This document shows, one piece after another, positions 1 through 11,403 of a stretch of 64,000 nt of DNA. The stretch's first letter is position 1; each line of letters begins with the position of its first letter. The notes below the pieces were generated by a model. It made no database searches and had not been told where the DNA came from. It saw only the letters and a list, made by a program, of their open reading frames with translations. The position numbers were made by a program, and so were the translations under genes. The stretch is from Apostichopus japonicus (Eukaryota; Echinodermata; Holothuroidea; Aspidochirotida; Stichopodidae), in contig NC_092574.1 in NCBI RefSeq assembly GCF_037975245.1, positions 6,130,713 to 6,194,712 of the forward strand. Direction: 5' to 3'.

Positions 1-129
1 CGTACACTTCCACGTAAACAATGACAGATGTATCGTGATTGGGTTTGATCGAACGCAATGAACGATGATCATACAGTGGCGTCTATCATTATACAGTGGC
101 TGACAAATTCCTCAGGTATTAGTACTTAC

Positions 130-357
130 CTTTAATGCTTCTTCCATACCGCAACCAATACATGTTCCACCGTTAGCGTCCACAGGGACAAGGTTGGCAA
201 GAGTTCTTCTGACAGTGTCTGACGTCATTTCCGTTAAGGCGCTGATGGTTGTCGCATCGCTATCAAAGTCCACAATGCCGATGAAGGTTCCTTGAGCGGC
301 CATTGTTAAGATATAGGTCCTAGCAGCATCGACAAGTTTCAAGTACCTGGCACTTGT
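130..357 (-). CDS. CLCA copy A exon 7: VWA domain
   Basis: 228 nt, phase 0 at both ends, acceptor TTTAG and donor GTAAGT. It encodes a VWA strand-helix segment (FIGIVDFDSDATTI) and GGTCIGCGMEEALK, where the Thr of GGT is the usual second metal-site element. It is nearly identical to copy B exon 7. Confidence 0.85.
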
Positions 358-3300
358 CTAAATATATATAAAAATATACTTTTTGCGAATATTATACTTA
401 AAACTATTTTTGTGTTAGTTGAGGAGGGGCTATCTTGTGCAACCGTAGACTACAGCATTTCAAGCGTGCCTCGGTCTGGGACAACTCCCATTCAGAAAGT
501 TCTAATCCCAACCCTCTTTACTTTGCTGTCAACAATCGTTTTTTCCCCTTCTCTATATAGTGCTTCAAATCGTGTTAAACATGTTCATTGAACTGTGTCA
601 CTGTCCCAAACTATGCCCTCGCAGGAGGAGCTGGGTAGGTCGAAAGGGTTTTTACCTTCTCTTACAAAATAAGGGACTTCCAATTCCAGGTGTTGTTTCT
701 TAGATAGCACGAAAAACAGTTGCTTCACAAAGAGTGAGCTTTTTTATTATATCTAGGGAAGGGATGGGAGGGGATGAGGACGGGAAGGTGTAGGGGATCT
801 AGGTGTGGGTCACGTAGTACACAAGACGTACTTCCACTTCCACTTACACTCATACTGCCTGAGGTGTCCAGTACCAAAACGATTCGCATAATCTTGGATC
901 TCACCACGAAGAATGTCGGTGTGACGTCATGCACCTCTCTTGGTGGATTATTCGTGTAACCTTCAAAGGAAACAAGACGGTTTACCGGTGGCATACTTTT
1001 ACAATCATATCACACACCATTTCAACAACGAAAGTATGGCCGTCGGTTCAAATCTGGGGAGGAAGGGCAGTCACAATTGTAGAATGCATAACAATGGCAT
1101 TTTATGAATTGTTCTTATTTCCAGATCGTCTGCATAAAATAAATTCCTTACAAAAAGATGACGCACCATTAAAATCTGGATGCTCTCGCATCACCTCCCA
1201 ACAGCTTCTGCCGTCGCACCGTTCGTTTTGTTTAGTTGGCGCTTCACTGTTATGGAGATGACCATGATCATTCGTGTTGTTATCACAGAAATTCACGATC
1301 TGCATAAGATGTATCAGATAAGTCATTTGAAATAAAGTATAGTTCATAGTATGTTCACAGTTTTTTTGATAAACTTGCTTTGCCCGATTGACGAGCTGAG
1401 AGAAACTATAGCTTTGAAGTTTAAGCCCTCAAAATAGTTAATCTATATATTGATATACAATGATATGCTGATAGACAATGAACAGAGGAAGAAGTGGGGG
1501 AAAGAAACCGTCCATTCACAAACGTAAAATGAAACACTTTAATTTTAGTCAAACTAATACATATAAAGAACTTAGTGTCAGTTTACCTGGTTAAAGTTCA
1601 AGTAAGAATGCATAACAGATCCAGTGATGTACGAAGGTTGTCTTGGTCTTGGCATCATTATACACCCATTCTCGTAGCCATTTGTCTGATCTCCAAGACA
1701 ACGTCTATAAGGTTCATCTGATCTGCCTGTATACTTCAGAGGCGTGAAAAGCCAATCACTTGTGCACCTACACGTAATATTATATACTATATTAGGTAAC
1801 GTATATTATCAATTATAACACACATATATATATATTTATATATATATATATATAAGTTTACACGGGTCCAAAATTCGGGAACCGGGTACCGGGGAGCCGT
1901 TACCCGTCGGGTATCCGGGTACCCGGAAAAAAAATTGTTTACCCTCGTGTATCACGATTTTCAAGAAATTACATATTGGATGCTATAATAAATGAATTAT
2001 ATTCTCTACTGACAATGTTTTCATGTTCAAAAACGTATGTGTAAGGTAAGGTATAAAACCTTCCTCAATAATTTCTATTTGCTTTTTTACTGTCATTAAC
2101 TTGTTAATTACTTAATATAATTAATATTACTCCATGCTACTAATTATTAGTAATGTTGTTAACATCGCACTGCCGCAGCTGCTTATGCTTGCTCTCCACG
2201 TCTATTGGATCAGACCACAAAATATCCCTTGAGCTCAGTTGTTACTACTACTATCTATTATGCAGGCCCAGGGTTCGCATTAGCCGAGAGATTACGCGAT
2301 TCGCGCAATTTGATCGCATTTGGAATACACGATTAGTAAAAAGCCACTTTCGATTATTATTTTTTAGTTATCCCGTCTATAATCCATAAACATGTCGTAA
2401 AATTCCTTGTCAGCCTTTCCTTCAATGCAATAAACGAATGAATAAATAATAATTTCTTCCACATGGTAGCCTAACACCACACTAAGTCAATGGGGTAATC
2501 TAGCATAGCCATTTTTTATTAGCTGAAATTGTGACGCAGTTATAAGATATCCATAGAATACTTTCGTTATTGCTGTTATCTTCAACCACATGGTAGCATA
2601 ACACCACACTAAGTCAATGGGAAATCTACCTAACCATCGGTTTGCATTTTTTTTTAAATCACACTTTGCGTAGGATTCGAGTTGTAAATTAGGAACCGGG
2701 TGGTATCGTGTCGGGCGGGTACCTTCGTTATTGCTGTTATCTTCGACCACATATATTAGCCTAACACCACACTAAGTCAATGGGAAATCTGCCTTACCGT
2801 AGGTGTGCATTTTTTTTTTTTAAATCACACTTTGCGTAGGATTCGGGTAATAAATTAGGAACCGGGTAGTATTGCGTCGGGCGGTTACCCGGGTACCCGG
2901 ATAACCCGTGCAAACAATTATACATTATATATATATATATATATATATGTAACTAGCAATAGCGGGAACATATGTCACATTTGATATGATAATATCAATA
3001 CATAAAGGTAAAACTCCATCGAAAGATGGACTATTAATACTATAATTATAATCCGATACTCACGAGACTGGTTCCCATATTTGATTCCTTTCTGAATAGT
3101 AAACATCCTTTGCTCGATCTTGATCCGTTATATGATCCGGGTATTCGTTGAAGAGACCCCATCGGTAATGACCCCACTCATGTACCAACACCCTTCCTAT
3201 CAATTAGAGAAAGTTTTGTTTTCAGTTTTATGGGGTTTTTTTTTTGGTATTTTTGTGTGATGATCAGAAGAAAGCTTCTATTTTTTTTTAAAGTGGCTAA

Positions 3301-6300
3301 ACCTCAACTGCGTCTGTCTGTTTACAGTGTTTCGGTGGAAGTTTAATTGAAACATTGGTTAAGAACATCATCATTGGTTAAGACGTGAACATAAGTTTAG
3401 AACGTCATCATTAGTTAAGACGCCATCATTGGTTTAGACGCCATCATTGGTTTAGACGTCATCATTAGTTTAGACGCCATCATTGGTTTAGACGTCATCA
3501 TTGGTTTAGCCTTAAAGGAGTTTATCATAAAATATTCTGAGACTGGAATACACATAGAAATATTTCTTGCCCTCAAACTTTTACACAAAATGTCTACTTC
3601 TCACCGTAATCGCCCACAATGGAGGACCAACGATCTGAGTTCAATAAGAATGACGACGTCATATGGACGTAGAGTGACTGCTCCCCACAACCAGCAAATT
3701 GCTTTGTATACGGAAATGCGCCTTCGGCGCCACCGGGCGAAAATCTGGGATTATAAGCTCCAACAATGACGTCAGCCCCTTCGAAACGTGCATTTCCCGG
3801 GGCTGTGTAGGATGGGCTGTCAGACCAGGACAGCGGAATGAGAATCGTGACTTCTTTGAAATATGTCCTCTTTTTGGTTGCATTGTAGAGGTAGGCCGAT
3901 CCGTTAATGAACATTTCCTGGTAAGAAAAGTTTATCTACTGTCTGTTTCATCATCTTAAATGAAAAGTAAAACTTAATTTCAATACGACAAATGAAACAA
4001 AATAATAGTAATGTTACCAGTTTGCGTACAGCAGAAATTTTTTGACTACTTTCACATATGAAAATACAGAACAGTTTCCGCTCAGCGCATTAGGCTATGC
4101 AATTAACTCTCTATATGGAGTTGCATAGCCTAAACGAATTGACCCAAATGATTTGCGACAACCAATCATATTGATATTTGACCATGATAATGATCAATGC
4201 AAAGAATAATGTGTTAAAGAAGGTTTTGGTCGTCGAGTGCCGGGTTATTTACATCCAGTCGGAACAATTTTCTAATACTTATAGAGCAAGCACAAAATAT
4301 AATTAATACGAATGCAACCGGAACAAATTTACTATTAAATTATTACATATTCATCAACAATCGATTAATAGCGTAAACTTTCAGAAAGAAGTGTACTTTG
4401 AGTAAGGGAACACTAAGCTAACTCAATTGTCCCACACCCCTCCCGACCGCGATATATAAATATTTGTTTTCGTAGTACAGCGAGAGGAAAGTCATGATTT
4501 ATACATTTTCATAAATATTCAGATTACTTGTTTCTCAGCCACGAGAAGCATTACCGAACAATGTTATCAGCGTGGGCTACTACTTCTGCATGATATGTTA
4601 GAAAGTTTATACTGCATGGTGTGACGACATGATTGGTAAGTACTGTGTGTAAGTTTGTGGTTGCGTTGTATGGTAAAGCGAGTATCCAGTGAACGAGCAG
4701 ATTTTTGAGGCTCATAATTCCCCATGACCAGTCACAGTGAAGAATATCTGGGCCTTTGGATCAATTTGTATAATGCATTGAAAGTACACAAAGAAAAGCG
4801 TAGTTGAGATGATGAGAGTTCCCAATAGTTTTGGTGTGAATGATTGAAAGGTAGGTGTGTAAAGAGGCATTATTAGCCAACTGACTTGTAGTTGTGACGA
4901 TAACCAGCACTCTCTGTTGTGGTTATTAATGTGATCCATTTTTGCCCGCCGAGTCAGTGGTTGTCACGAAATATTCACTACACTGTGGGACCTTCCGTGA
5001 GAAGAGTCATCTAAAGGTTCTGTTGCCCACGCATATAAGATATAAGGGATTGGACATATTGAATTTGACTGCTCGTCTAAAAGTGACAAAGGCAGCTAAA
5101 TCATATCTAAAAGTCGTATAGGGTATTTACTAATAACTTAAACTAATCCTGTTTTAGCATGAAATGCAGTACTTTGCAAACCGATGTATACCAGATAAAA
5201 GAAAAATGATTATTTTACCAAAACGTCACTCATGTCAATTGAAAAATGGCTTTTGTTTTAACATTACAAAGTGAATTATCTATCAAACATACAGCGACAA
5301 ATGGCAGAATCCCTACATCTTATATGGGAAGCTTAATTGCAATAGGTGCTGCCAAAATGCGAATTTCTCTCAAATCTAAAGCAAAACCAATATTCTTTAT
5401 AAATTGTTTTGTGCCTTAACCAGAGAAAAAGTAGTGAGCCCCTGACATTTGAATGACAAAAAAATGCAAAGTAAACTTGTGCTTTCAGGGATCACGTCAA
5501 ATGAAATGAACCAGTCAACTGGGGCAACCACGGTGGGGTGATAATAACTTGGGAAACATAAACGGACTACAAGCTAACATTAGGTACATAAAATCATACC
5601 AAACTGCAGGCTCCCACTTCATAAATTGTTCACGTCTCTTTTATGTATACTGTATGTGATGATATCATTTTGGGGGAGGAAAACATATTCTTTCAAAATC
5701 CTGCCCAAATTTTACACACACACACCAAGATGATCAGAACATGAACCATGCATTTTGAATGTAAGTTTATTGAAATAATATGGACGAGGGGACAGGGGTG
5801 GTAGGGCCACCCTGCCAGAGTCAAGGCAAGGGGGATAAAACATTTAAGCGGCAGTTCTCCAATTGTTACCTCAGACTTATCCCAATTGATGTGGTGTTCA
5901 CAAAAACAATTACATGCTTTGGTATTTTCAGGACAGAAATTTACAATTTAAGGACTGCATAATTATATGCAGGAACTGTATAGATATAGTAGATCGTGTA
6001 GAAAATAACTTTTACCAAAATTCTGACCAATTTCTTTTCTAGGGCATGTGCACCTGTAATGTATAAAATGCCTTGAAGGCCTTAATAGATTGAATATACA
6101 CAGCGTCAGCCGAGTATAGCTTCAACACCTTTGATTTCAAAAAAACTTCCTTCAAGTACCTTAAAATTTGCTAAAGCTTTCCCAAAATCTTTGAGTCATC
6201 CAAACAATTGGTGTTGAGGAGTACATATCCTGCCATCTCAATATGCCTATGCTACCCTTGCATGAAAAGAAGCCATTATGGGCAAATCAAATTTTTGAAT

Positions 6301-6789
6301 TGGGTGGAACATATATTTTAGGATGTAATTAATTGACTCAAAGTATCATCCAAAACTATTCTAGTTATATGGGGCCTTACTCAAACTGGGTCGTGATGGT
6401 GCTTGTATGATGGAGGGATCGGGGTGAGGAGAGTCATACGTGTAACGCCCGGCACCCCCCCCCCCCCTCGTTGTTACGCGTCACTGCGTGCATGTAAGCT
6501 GTATACACTGTCAAATATAAATCGCTGGGAAACCATATAATAAGACAACTACACATATGGAACAGAATAAATAATAAATGGACAAGTAGATCTAAAATAT
6601 AATATTTACCTTAATAATCTCGATTAGTTCCAGGTTTTCTTGCTCGTCTTCGTGGATTGCGACCACAATTCCCGTGTATTCGTTGTTTTCAAGTTTAACA
6701 CCAGACGGCTTGCAAGACCCTGTTACAGGAGACGTGACTAAAGAAAGGATCACAGAAACCAAACACAGTGATAAAGATAACAGTGCCAT
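130..6789 (-). CDS. CLCA-family gene, copy A (exons 1-7; 3' part lies outside the window)
   Basis: Seven exons can be read on the minus strand from the signal-peptide ATG at 6789 to a donor at 130: 6610-6789, 3605-3917, 3064-3196, 1587-about 1811, 1167-1299, 848-about 994 and 130-357. The order matches CLCA proteins: signal peptide, CLCA N-terminal metalloprotease-like domain with HEWGHYRWGLFNEY, Cys-rich segment, then the start of a VWA domain with DTSGSMS. Exons 1, 2, 3, 5 and 7 have exactly the lengths of their copy B counterparts. The exon 4 acceptor is missing: the expected AAG reads AAT, and exon 4 is one base shorter than in copy B. The nearest other acceptor, ATAG, puts a stop immediately in frame. 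The family assignment is firm. Whether A still makes a full protein is doubtful. Confidence 0.82.
358..847 (-). other. Copy A intron 6
   Basis: Nothing coding was seen. The intron is bounded by GTAAGT at 842-847 and TTTAG at 358-359. It is longer than the matching intron of copy B (25947-26244) because of extra unrelated sequence around 430-660. Confidence 0.6.
848..994 (-). CDS. CLCA copy A exon 6: start of VWA domain
   Basis: Encodes MPPVNRLVSFEG, REVHDVTPTFFVV and RIVLVLDTSGSMS before a GTAAGT donor at 842-847. DTSGSMS is the DxSxS part of the VWA metal site. The 5' edge is uncertain; TTGTAAAAG just upstream is a weak acceptor shared with copy B. Confidence 0.75.
1167..1299 (-). CDS. CLCA copy A exon 5
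   Basis: Acceptor TTATGCAG, then IVNFCDNNTNDHGHLHNSEA and a segment ending WEVMREHPDFN, like the CLCA stretch before the VWA domain (FC...HN.EAP.LQN..C...SAWDVI). It is 133 nt if the GTGCGT donor is used. The junction to exon 6 is not clear, because the frame then fits only if the donor is four bases further on. Confidence 0.75.
1587..1811 (-). pseudogene. CLCA copy A exon 4 with lost splice acceptor
   Basis: The body is intact and ends NFNQ|GTAAAC, with Cys-rich text (CRCTSDW, RRCLGDQ). At the 5' edge copy B has CCTAAG|TGAT, whereas A has TATAAT|TGAT, so the AG is lost. The exon is also one base short before ACCTAATATAG. In-frame TAA lies just upstream, and the next AG (ATAG) leads to TCT ATA TAA after exon 3. 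The stated upper limit is set by homology to copy B, not by a usable site. Confidence 0.65.
1856..2915. mobile_element. Putative non-autonomous element with GTTTRCACGGGT ends in copy A intron 3
   Basis: The left end reads GTTTACACGGGT and the right end, inverted, GTTTGCACGGGT. Both ends continue into runs of CGGGTACCCGG-type sequence, and (TA)n tracts lie on both sides. Inside, ACCACACTAAGTCAATGG occurs three times (near 2475, 2602 and 2766) as part of a degenerate tandem repeat, and an AACCGGGT-containing block is repeated. Copy B lacks this insert at the same intron. No transposase ORF was found and the target duplication is obscured by the TA tracts. Confidence 0.5.
3064..3196 (-). CDS. 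CLCA copy A exon 3: zinc-protease motif
   Basis: 133 nt encoding GRVLVHEWGHYRWGLFNEYP and on to EPVS. It carries the HExxHxxxGxx(D) motif of CLCA proteins, with Asn where Asp is usual. Acceptor GATAG, donor GTGAGT, end phase 2. Confidence 0.85.
3345..3510. repeat. 17-18 bp minisatellite in copy A intron 2
   Basis: About nine degenerate copies of a unit such as GACGTCATCATTGGTTTA. The same repeat sits in the same intron of copy B (28196-28357), so it predates the A/B duplication. Confidence 0.8.
3605..3917 (-). CDS. CLCA copy A exon 2: N-terminal domain
   Basis: 313 nt after a TTACCAG-type acceptor, ending in a GTGAGA donor (phase 1). It encodes MFINGSAYLYNATKKR, then KEVTILIP and YTKQFAGCGEQSLYVHM, which correspond to conserved stretches of the CLCA N-terminal domain (LYEATEKR-like, VSILIP, YTKQFTECGE). 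Confidence 0.85.
4440..6609. other. Copy A intron 1, mostly unique sequence
   Basis: Part of the 2.7 kb first intron (3918-6609). I see no exon, recognisable element or strong repeat apart from a C-run near 6460. From about 6300 the sequence matches 61320 onward at copy B. The large insertions in copy B intron 1 have no counterpart here. Confidence 0.6.
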
Positions 6790-7320
6790 TTTATACTGAC
6801 TGGTAGCTAAATGCGCTTAGCCAACCAATTTCCAAATAGGAAACGACTAACACCAAATATGCTCTCTGTCAGTTCAGTAAAATTGTGTTTACTGTGTTGA
6901 CGACATCAAACAACAACACTGACAAGTTCTTCATCGGTGTGTTGACTGACTGTCTGTGCAAAAGTGATCATAGTCTTGTTAAGACCCTAGTACATAAACA
7001 GCCTAGTGTACCTTTCTCATTCACAAGCTATCTTATGTTTTCCTTTGATTTTGGCAGATTTGTTACGGAAAAGCGAAGAAGCCAATCAGGCGGGTTTGCC
7101 AATGCCCAAAATGTTTATTCATGTCCTCCCTCCCGCAGCGAACTTTCACGTGACATTACATAGGTTGTACACTGCGAGACGGTCGCTTATTGCTGTGGAA
7201 GAAGCATGATCTCACATGACCTGCAATTTCGTAACTTAGTATAAGTAAAGATTAGTCTGGGCCTATCTAGGCACCATGCCGTCGAGACTTCATAGCAATG
7301 GCGGGAAAACCCCCTTGACG
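6300..7320. repeat. Duplicated 5' flank and exon 1 region (copy A version)
   Basis: This block matches 61320-62080 on both sides of exon 1. Shared pieces include GTGAGGAGAGT, GTGTAACGCCCGG, GTGTTGACGACATCAAAC upstream of the ATG, and AATGGCGGGAAAACCCCC at the far end. It marks the right limit of the A/B gene duplication and probably includes the promoter. No core promoter can be placed with confidence. Confidence 0.75.
6610..6789 (-). CDS. CLCA copy A exon 1: signal peptide and start of N-terminal domain
   Basis: Sixty codons starting MALLSLSLCLVSVILSLVTS, a typical hydrophobic signal peptide, then NNEYTGIVVAIHEDEQENLE. The exon ends AAG|GTAAAT, phase 0. It differs from copy B exon 1 at only a few residues. 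The ATG lies just after TATAAA on the minus strand (GTATAAAATGG), which here is more likely 5' UTR than a TATA box. Confidence 0.85.
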
Positions 7321-7943
7321 TGTTTGCTGATAAATTTCGGAAAACAAACTTTCGAAGCAGATTCAATGTTTCTTGATCTGAACGCCATCTGGCCAGCTGG
7401 TTTTATTGGAGGAAAGCTGTCGCAATCGAAAGAAAGAAATTTATTTTCTGTTGCCCTTATGGTGCAAACGATTTACCGTCAAATCACTGCGACCGCCCAT
7501 ATCAGCATGTTCATTTCACAAATGTAACCTATATATACTCGTATCGTTCACTCGTAAGTCGATCCTACGCCTAACGGTCGTAAACAAAACGGAGAGATTT
7601 GATTGGCGAATGATATGTTGGGCGGGGCTTGAGCTTTGAGTGAAGTTTGTAGAATCTACGGACTCGTCAAAAAATCTGACGAATTTGATTAAGCTCAAAA
7701 AGTGGTACAAAATTAAAAGCAAACCCAGCGACCACAGAATAAACAAACTGTTATCGTTGTGGGTAGGCCGTGCACCAAATGTATCACGAATATTCTTCAG
7801 ATATGCACAGTCAAATGAACAGAACTGTACCGAGTTTGATTATTTGAGAGAAAGAAAGATAAGTGTAACAACCACTTAGTGTTAAAGTCAAAATTAATCC
7901 TAAAATTAAATGAAACTTCGCAGAAGTTGAAATTTGATTAAGA
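7321..7943. other. Intergenic sequence between copy A and the DIRS element
   Basis: No gene was seen. Near 7598-7630 there is GATTGGCGAAT followed by GGGCGGGGC, CCAAT/GC-box-like on the plus strand, but there is no supporting downstream ORF or exon. From about 7896 the sequence forms the left arm of an inverted repeat with 8097-8163. Confidence 0.4.
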
Positions 7944-8563
7944 TTATCTCGTCGTAACATACAGGGAGAGGGATCACATGAGATCGTCTAATTCAGCACT
8001 TAGTGTCAGTCTTTTAAAGATGAGGGTTCACTTCGAAACCAAATCCGACCAAAACGGATTGGGCTGAGGGAGGGCATGTCATCCCTCTTTCTTTATTTTA
8101 CGACGAGATAATCTTAATCAAATTTCAACTTCTGCGAAGTGTCATTTAATTTTAGGATTATCTCTTACGTAACATACAGAGGTCGGTCTCCCATGAGACT
8201 TTAATGCTTGAAGTGAACACGAAGCAAGGAGAATAACTCGTAGATCAACACATTTTCTGTGTCTTCTTTGTTTTATTTTGTACTTGACTAGAGTGATTCA
8301 CTCTGCTCAATGACTACTTACTTGTAAACACAATAAAGCATATGGTTAACAACAAATATCATGAATTTCTTTTAGTTATATGAGAACGTTATTAACAATA
8401 TACTTCTTTCCTTTTGCACAAATGAAGGGACTCATTTCTGTTCTGTCATTTTGTGAACAGAAGCTAACGAACAGAATGACAACATTGCTTTACTAACTGA
8501 ATCTTAGTGTTCAATGCACGCAAAATCAAATCTGCCTCTTCGATAGCAGGCGTAATAATAATA

Positions 8564-9675
8564 TTAACTTAACAGAATGTTTGTAAATGTCTCGTTTTGA
8601 TGGAGAACCTCCTTATTGTAAAACTTCGCAAACGTTGTTTCTGACTTCCATCCAGCAACTTTTAATATTTCTTCGATCGGCACACTCCTAGAGTAGGCGG
8701 CTGAAATTGATGCGACCCTTGTACTATGAGCGGAAAATGTTTTAGTATCAACTCCTGACAAATCCAAAACCAGCTTGATCCATCTTGCAAGCGTGTCACG
8801 AGAAACTGCAGCATGCGGTTTTACATAACTAATAAATAGTTTTGAGCAACTACCTCTTTGGTTCTTTGTTTGTTTGAGATAGAACTCCAATACTTTCACA
8901 ACACTAATCGTTTGATCTTCTGGAAAGTGTCTCAGTACAACTTTTATCGGACCAGATCCAGGTCGTGATTGTTTCATCTGTTCGGAGATCGTAAAGACAA
9001 CAGTACTGCCATCCCATGCACTGTGGAGATATCTAATAGCTGCAAGGTTTGTAATCTTTGAGCGGAAGCTAGTGCCACTAAAGTAACCAGATTCAGTGTT
9101 AGCATCTTCATAGAAAGTGAACTTAAAGGATGCCGGCCTCTTAAATACCTTAACCCTATTGAAACATCCCAAATGTTATCGTACCGACATGAAGGCGGTC
9201 TTAGATGGTAAACTCCCTTTATAAATCTTGATACCAAATGATGGTTGCCTATGGTATTATCAGAATCCCTCATAATTATTGATGAAAGAGCACACCGTGC
9301 GGTGTTCAATGAACTATAACCGAGTCCGGAATTGAATAGGTGGGTAAGGAATGTTACTACAGCCGTCAGAGACGGTCGAAACATATCCACCTCCCTTTGA
9401 ACACAAACCTGTCCCCACTTTCTGTGGAAACCTGCATACTGTTTTTGTGTTTCTTTTCGCCATGATGAAATGATAATTTTGCTAGATTCTTGTGAAAATC
9501 CTTGCATTCGGAGTGCCTCCCCGACAAGCGGCAAGCCAGAAGCCGCAGTTTGGGGCAAAGCGGATGTCGAATCGTATCCCCCGGAAGTACCAGCATGTCC
9601 AACCTCTGTGGAATAATAATTGGATTTGCGGTAAGAAGAGAAACCAAAGTTGTATTCCAAGGTTGGGAAGGCCAA
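8564..9675 (-). pseudogene. DIRS tyrosine recombinase, one frameshift
   Basis: Two overlapping frames (9675-8974 and 9172-8564) together cover the recombinase. The first supplies the N-terminal core and the first catalytic Arg region (ALASAQRLQTLQLLDIS). The second supplies FSAHSTRVASISAA with the HxxR pair and FAKFYNKEV with the Tyr nucleophile. The shift lies about 9000-9030. Tyrosine recombinases insert DIRS elements without a target duplication. All catalytic residues are visible, but not in one frame. Confidence 0.75.
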
Positions 9676-9769
9676 TCTGGCACAATAACAATTCCATATG
9701 CTTCATCTATTTTTATATTTTGTATCATTTTGTCAATGAGACTAAAAGGGATAAGGAAAGGCATAAAAA

Positions 9770-11345
9770 TAAAAGTCTTTCTAATTTACCGAAAAGGCGT
9801 CCAAAAAACATGCCTTTGAATCTGGCTTCCATGATGCATATTTATCTATTTGTTTGTTAAATTTTGATGCGAATAAATCTATGCTGGGATATCCAAACCT
9901 AGCTACAATATCGCCAAACAACTTTGGTTGCAACATCCACTCGGTATGATGTTTCTGTGGACGTGATAATTTGTCCGCTACTATTGTCTTTCCCTGGTAA
10001 AAAGGCAGGAGAAATCCAAATATTCCGTTCAGTTGCCCATACCCAGATAGCCTTAGCAACCGAATTAGACTGCATGGAATGCGAGCCTCCCATGTTATTA
10101 ACATATGCTACAGCTGTTGTATTATCTGACTGGACACGAATGTAGATATCCTTGGAGCCTAAACACAGCTTTTTCAACGCTTGTAGAATAGCTTTTAATT
10201 CCAGTACATTTATATGTAAACTCTGCTCTTGTGGGTTCCACACGCCCGACGCTTACCCATGCGGCCTAAGTGTAACAGCACCCCACCCAAATAGGGATGC
10301 ATCAGTTTGAATGATTAGAAGTGGGTCCGGAGTCAAAATATCCCGGTAGTTCCCTTTCAAATGCTCCTTCCACCAAGATAACTCTTTTAATGCTTGGGAT
10401 GAGAGTAACATAGCACTGTCAAAGTTACCAAAATTACGTTGGAGAGCTGAAGTTTTTTCCCTCTCTAAAAACCTATAAAAGAGGGGGCCATGTCGCACCC
10501 ATGGGAAGAGAGACACAATGTAGCCAATAACAGCTGCTACCTCTCTCACCGAAGGTGTGAATTTCTGTTTTAACCTTGAAATATGACCCAGAACCTCAAT
10601 AATCTTGTTTGATGTTGGCCGAACTGTCATTTCTGTTGAATTCAACATGAACCCTAAATAAAATAGTTCTCTGAATGGTTTCAAAATTGATTTCTTAGTG
10701 TGAACAATGAAACCTAGCTCTTGAAATAAGCTGTCAGTCTTCATAACTATTCGCTATTAAAAATGAATCGTCAATATACCCCATACAATCAACTCCTTGT
10801 TTCCGCAAATAGGCAAATAAGGGTTTCAGCAATTTCGTAAAAACCCTTGGGGCTGACGTAATGCCCATTGGCAAGCAAGTAAACTGAAACAGCTCATTTT
10901 TCCATCGAAAACGCAAAAATTTTCTGAAGCAATTACATACTGGAACCGAATAGTATGCATCTTTTAAACCCACAGAAGCCATACAGCAGTTTTTATGCAT
11001 TAACTTTGAAGCTGATGCCAAGGAATCCATTTTGAAATGGTGATACCGGATATGCAAATTTAATTCTCTGAGATTAAATATAACTCTATTTGACCCCTCT
11101 TTTTTGGGAATAACAAAAATGTATAAAACATATTCCCCCTGGGTATGTGTCACACGTTCTATTACACATTTGGAGAGTAACTTTTCTATTTCATCTTGAA
11201 TAATACTCATTTCGGCTATTGTACGTTTTGGTTGTAACGGTGGTCTCAACTGAAATGGCACTTTTTTATATCCTGTTACCCACTCAAGGATAGTTTTATC
11301 AGATGTTAACTCCCGCCACCTTGGCAGCAGTTTTTTATTCTGCCA
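9770..11345 (-). pseudogene. DIRS reverse transcriptase / RNase H, frameshifted
   Basis: RT motifs are clear: VIPKKEGSNRVIFNLRELN, LKDAYYSVPV, FTCLPMGITSAPRVF and GYIDDSFLIA with the catalytic YIDD. The first Asp of motif A, normally DLKDAY, is Gly here (VGLKDAY). The RNase H region gives QTDASLFGWGAV, HINVLELKAI and QSDNTTAVAYVNNMGG. Then come DKLSRP and DLFASKFNKQ, leading to the methyltransferase-like part. The frame breaks near 10740, 10250 and 10100. In the family these proteins copy the element RNA. Confidence 0.75.
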
Positions 11346-11403
11346 CCTATGTCTGTTGATATTAACTGAAAATCATTAACAACATATTCCTTACCTCGAC
11401 AAT

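Noticed and set aside
3345..3510. CRISPR-like spaced direct repeats
   Set aside because: The units are directly adjacent, degenerate and intronic in a eukaryotic gene; this is a minisatellite.
6781..6800. TATA box at the copy A and B start codons (TATAAAATGG)
   Set aside because: TATAAA directly abuts the ATG, leaving no room for a transcript leader, so it is probably coincidental.
7598..7630. CCAAT/GC-box promoter on the plus strand
   Set aside because: No supported exon or transcript follows; the short motifs alone are too weak.
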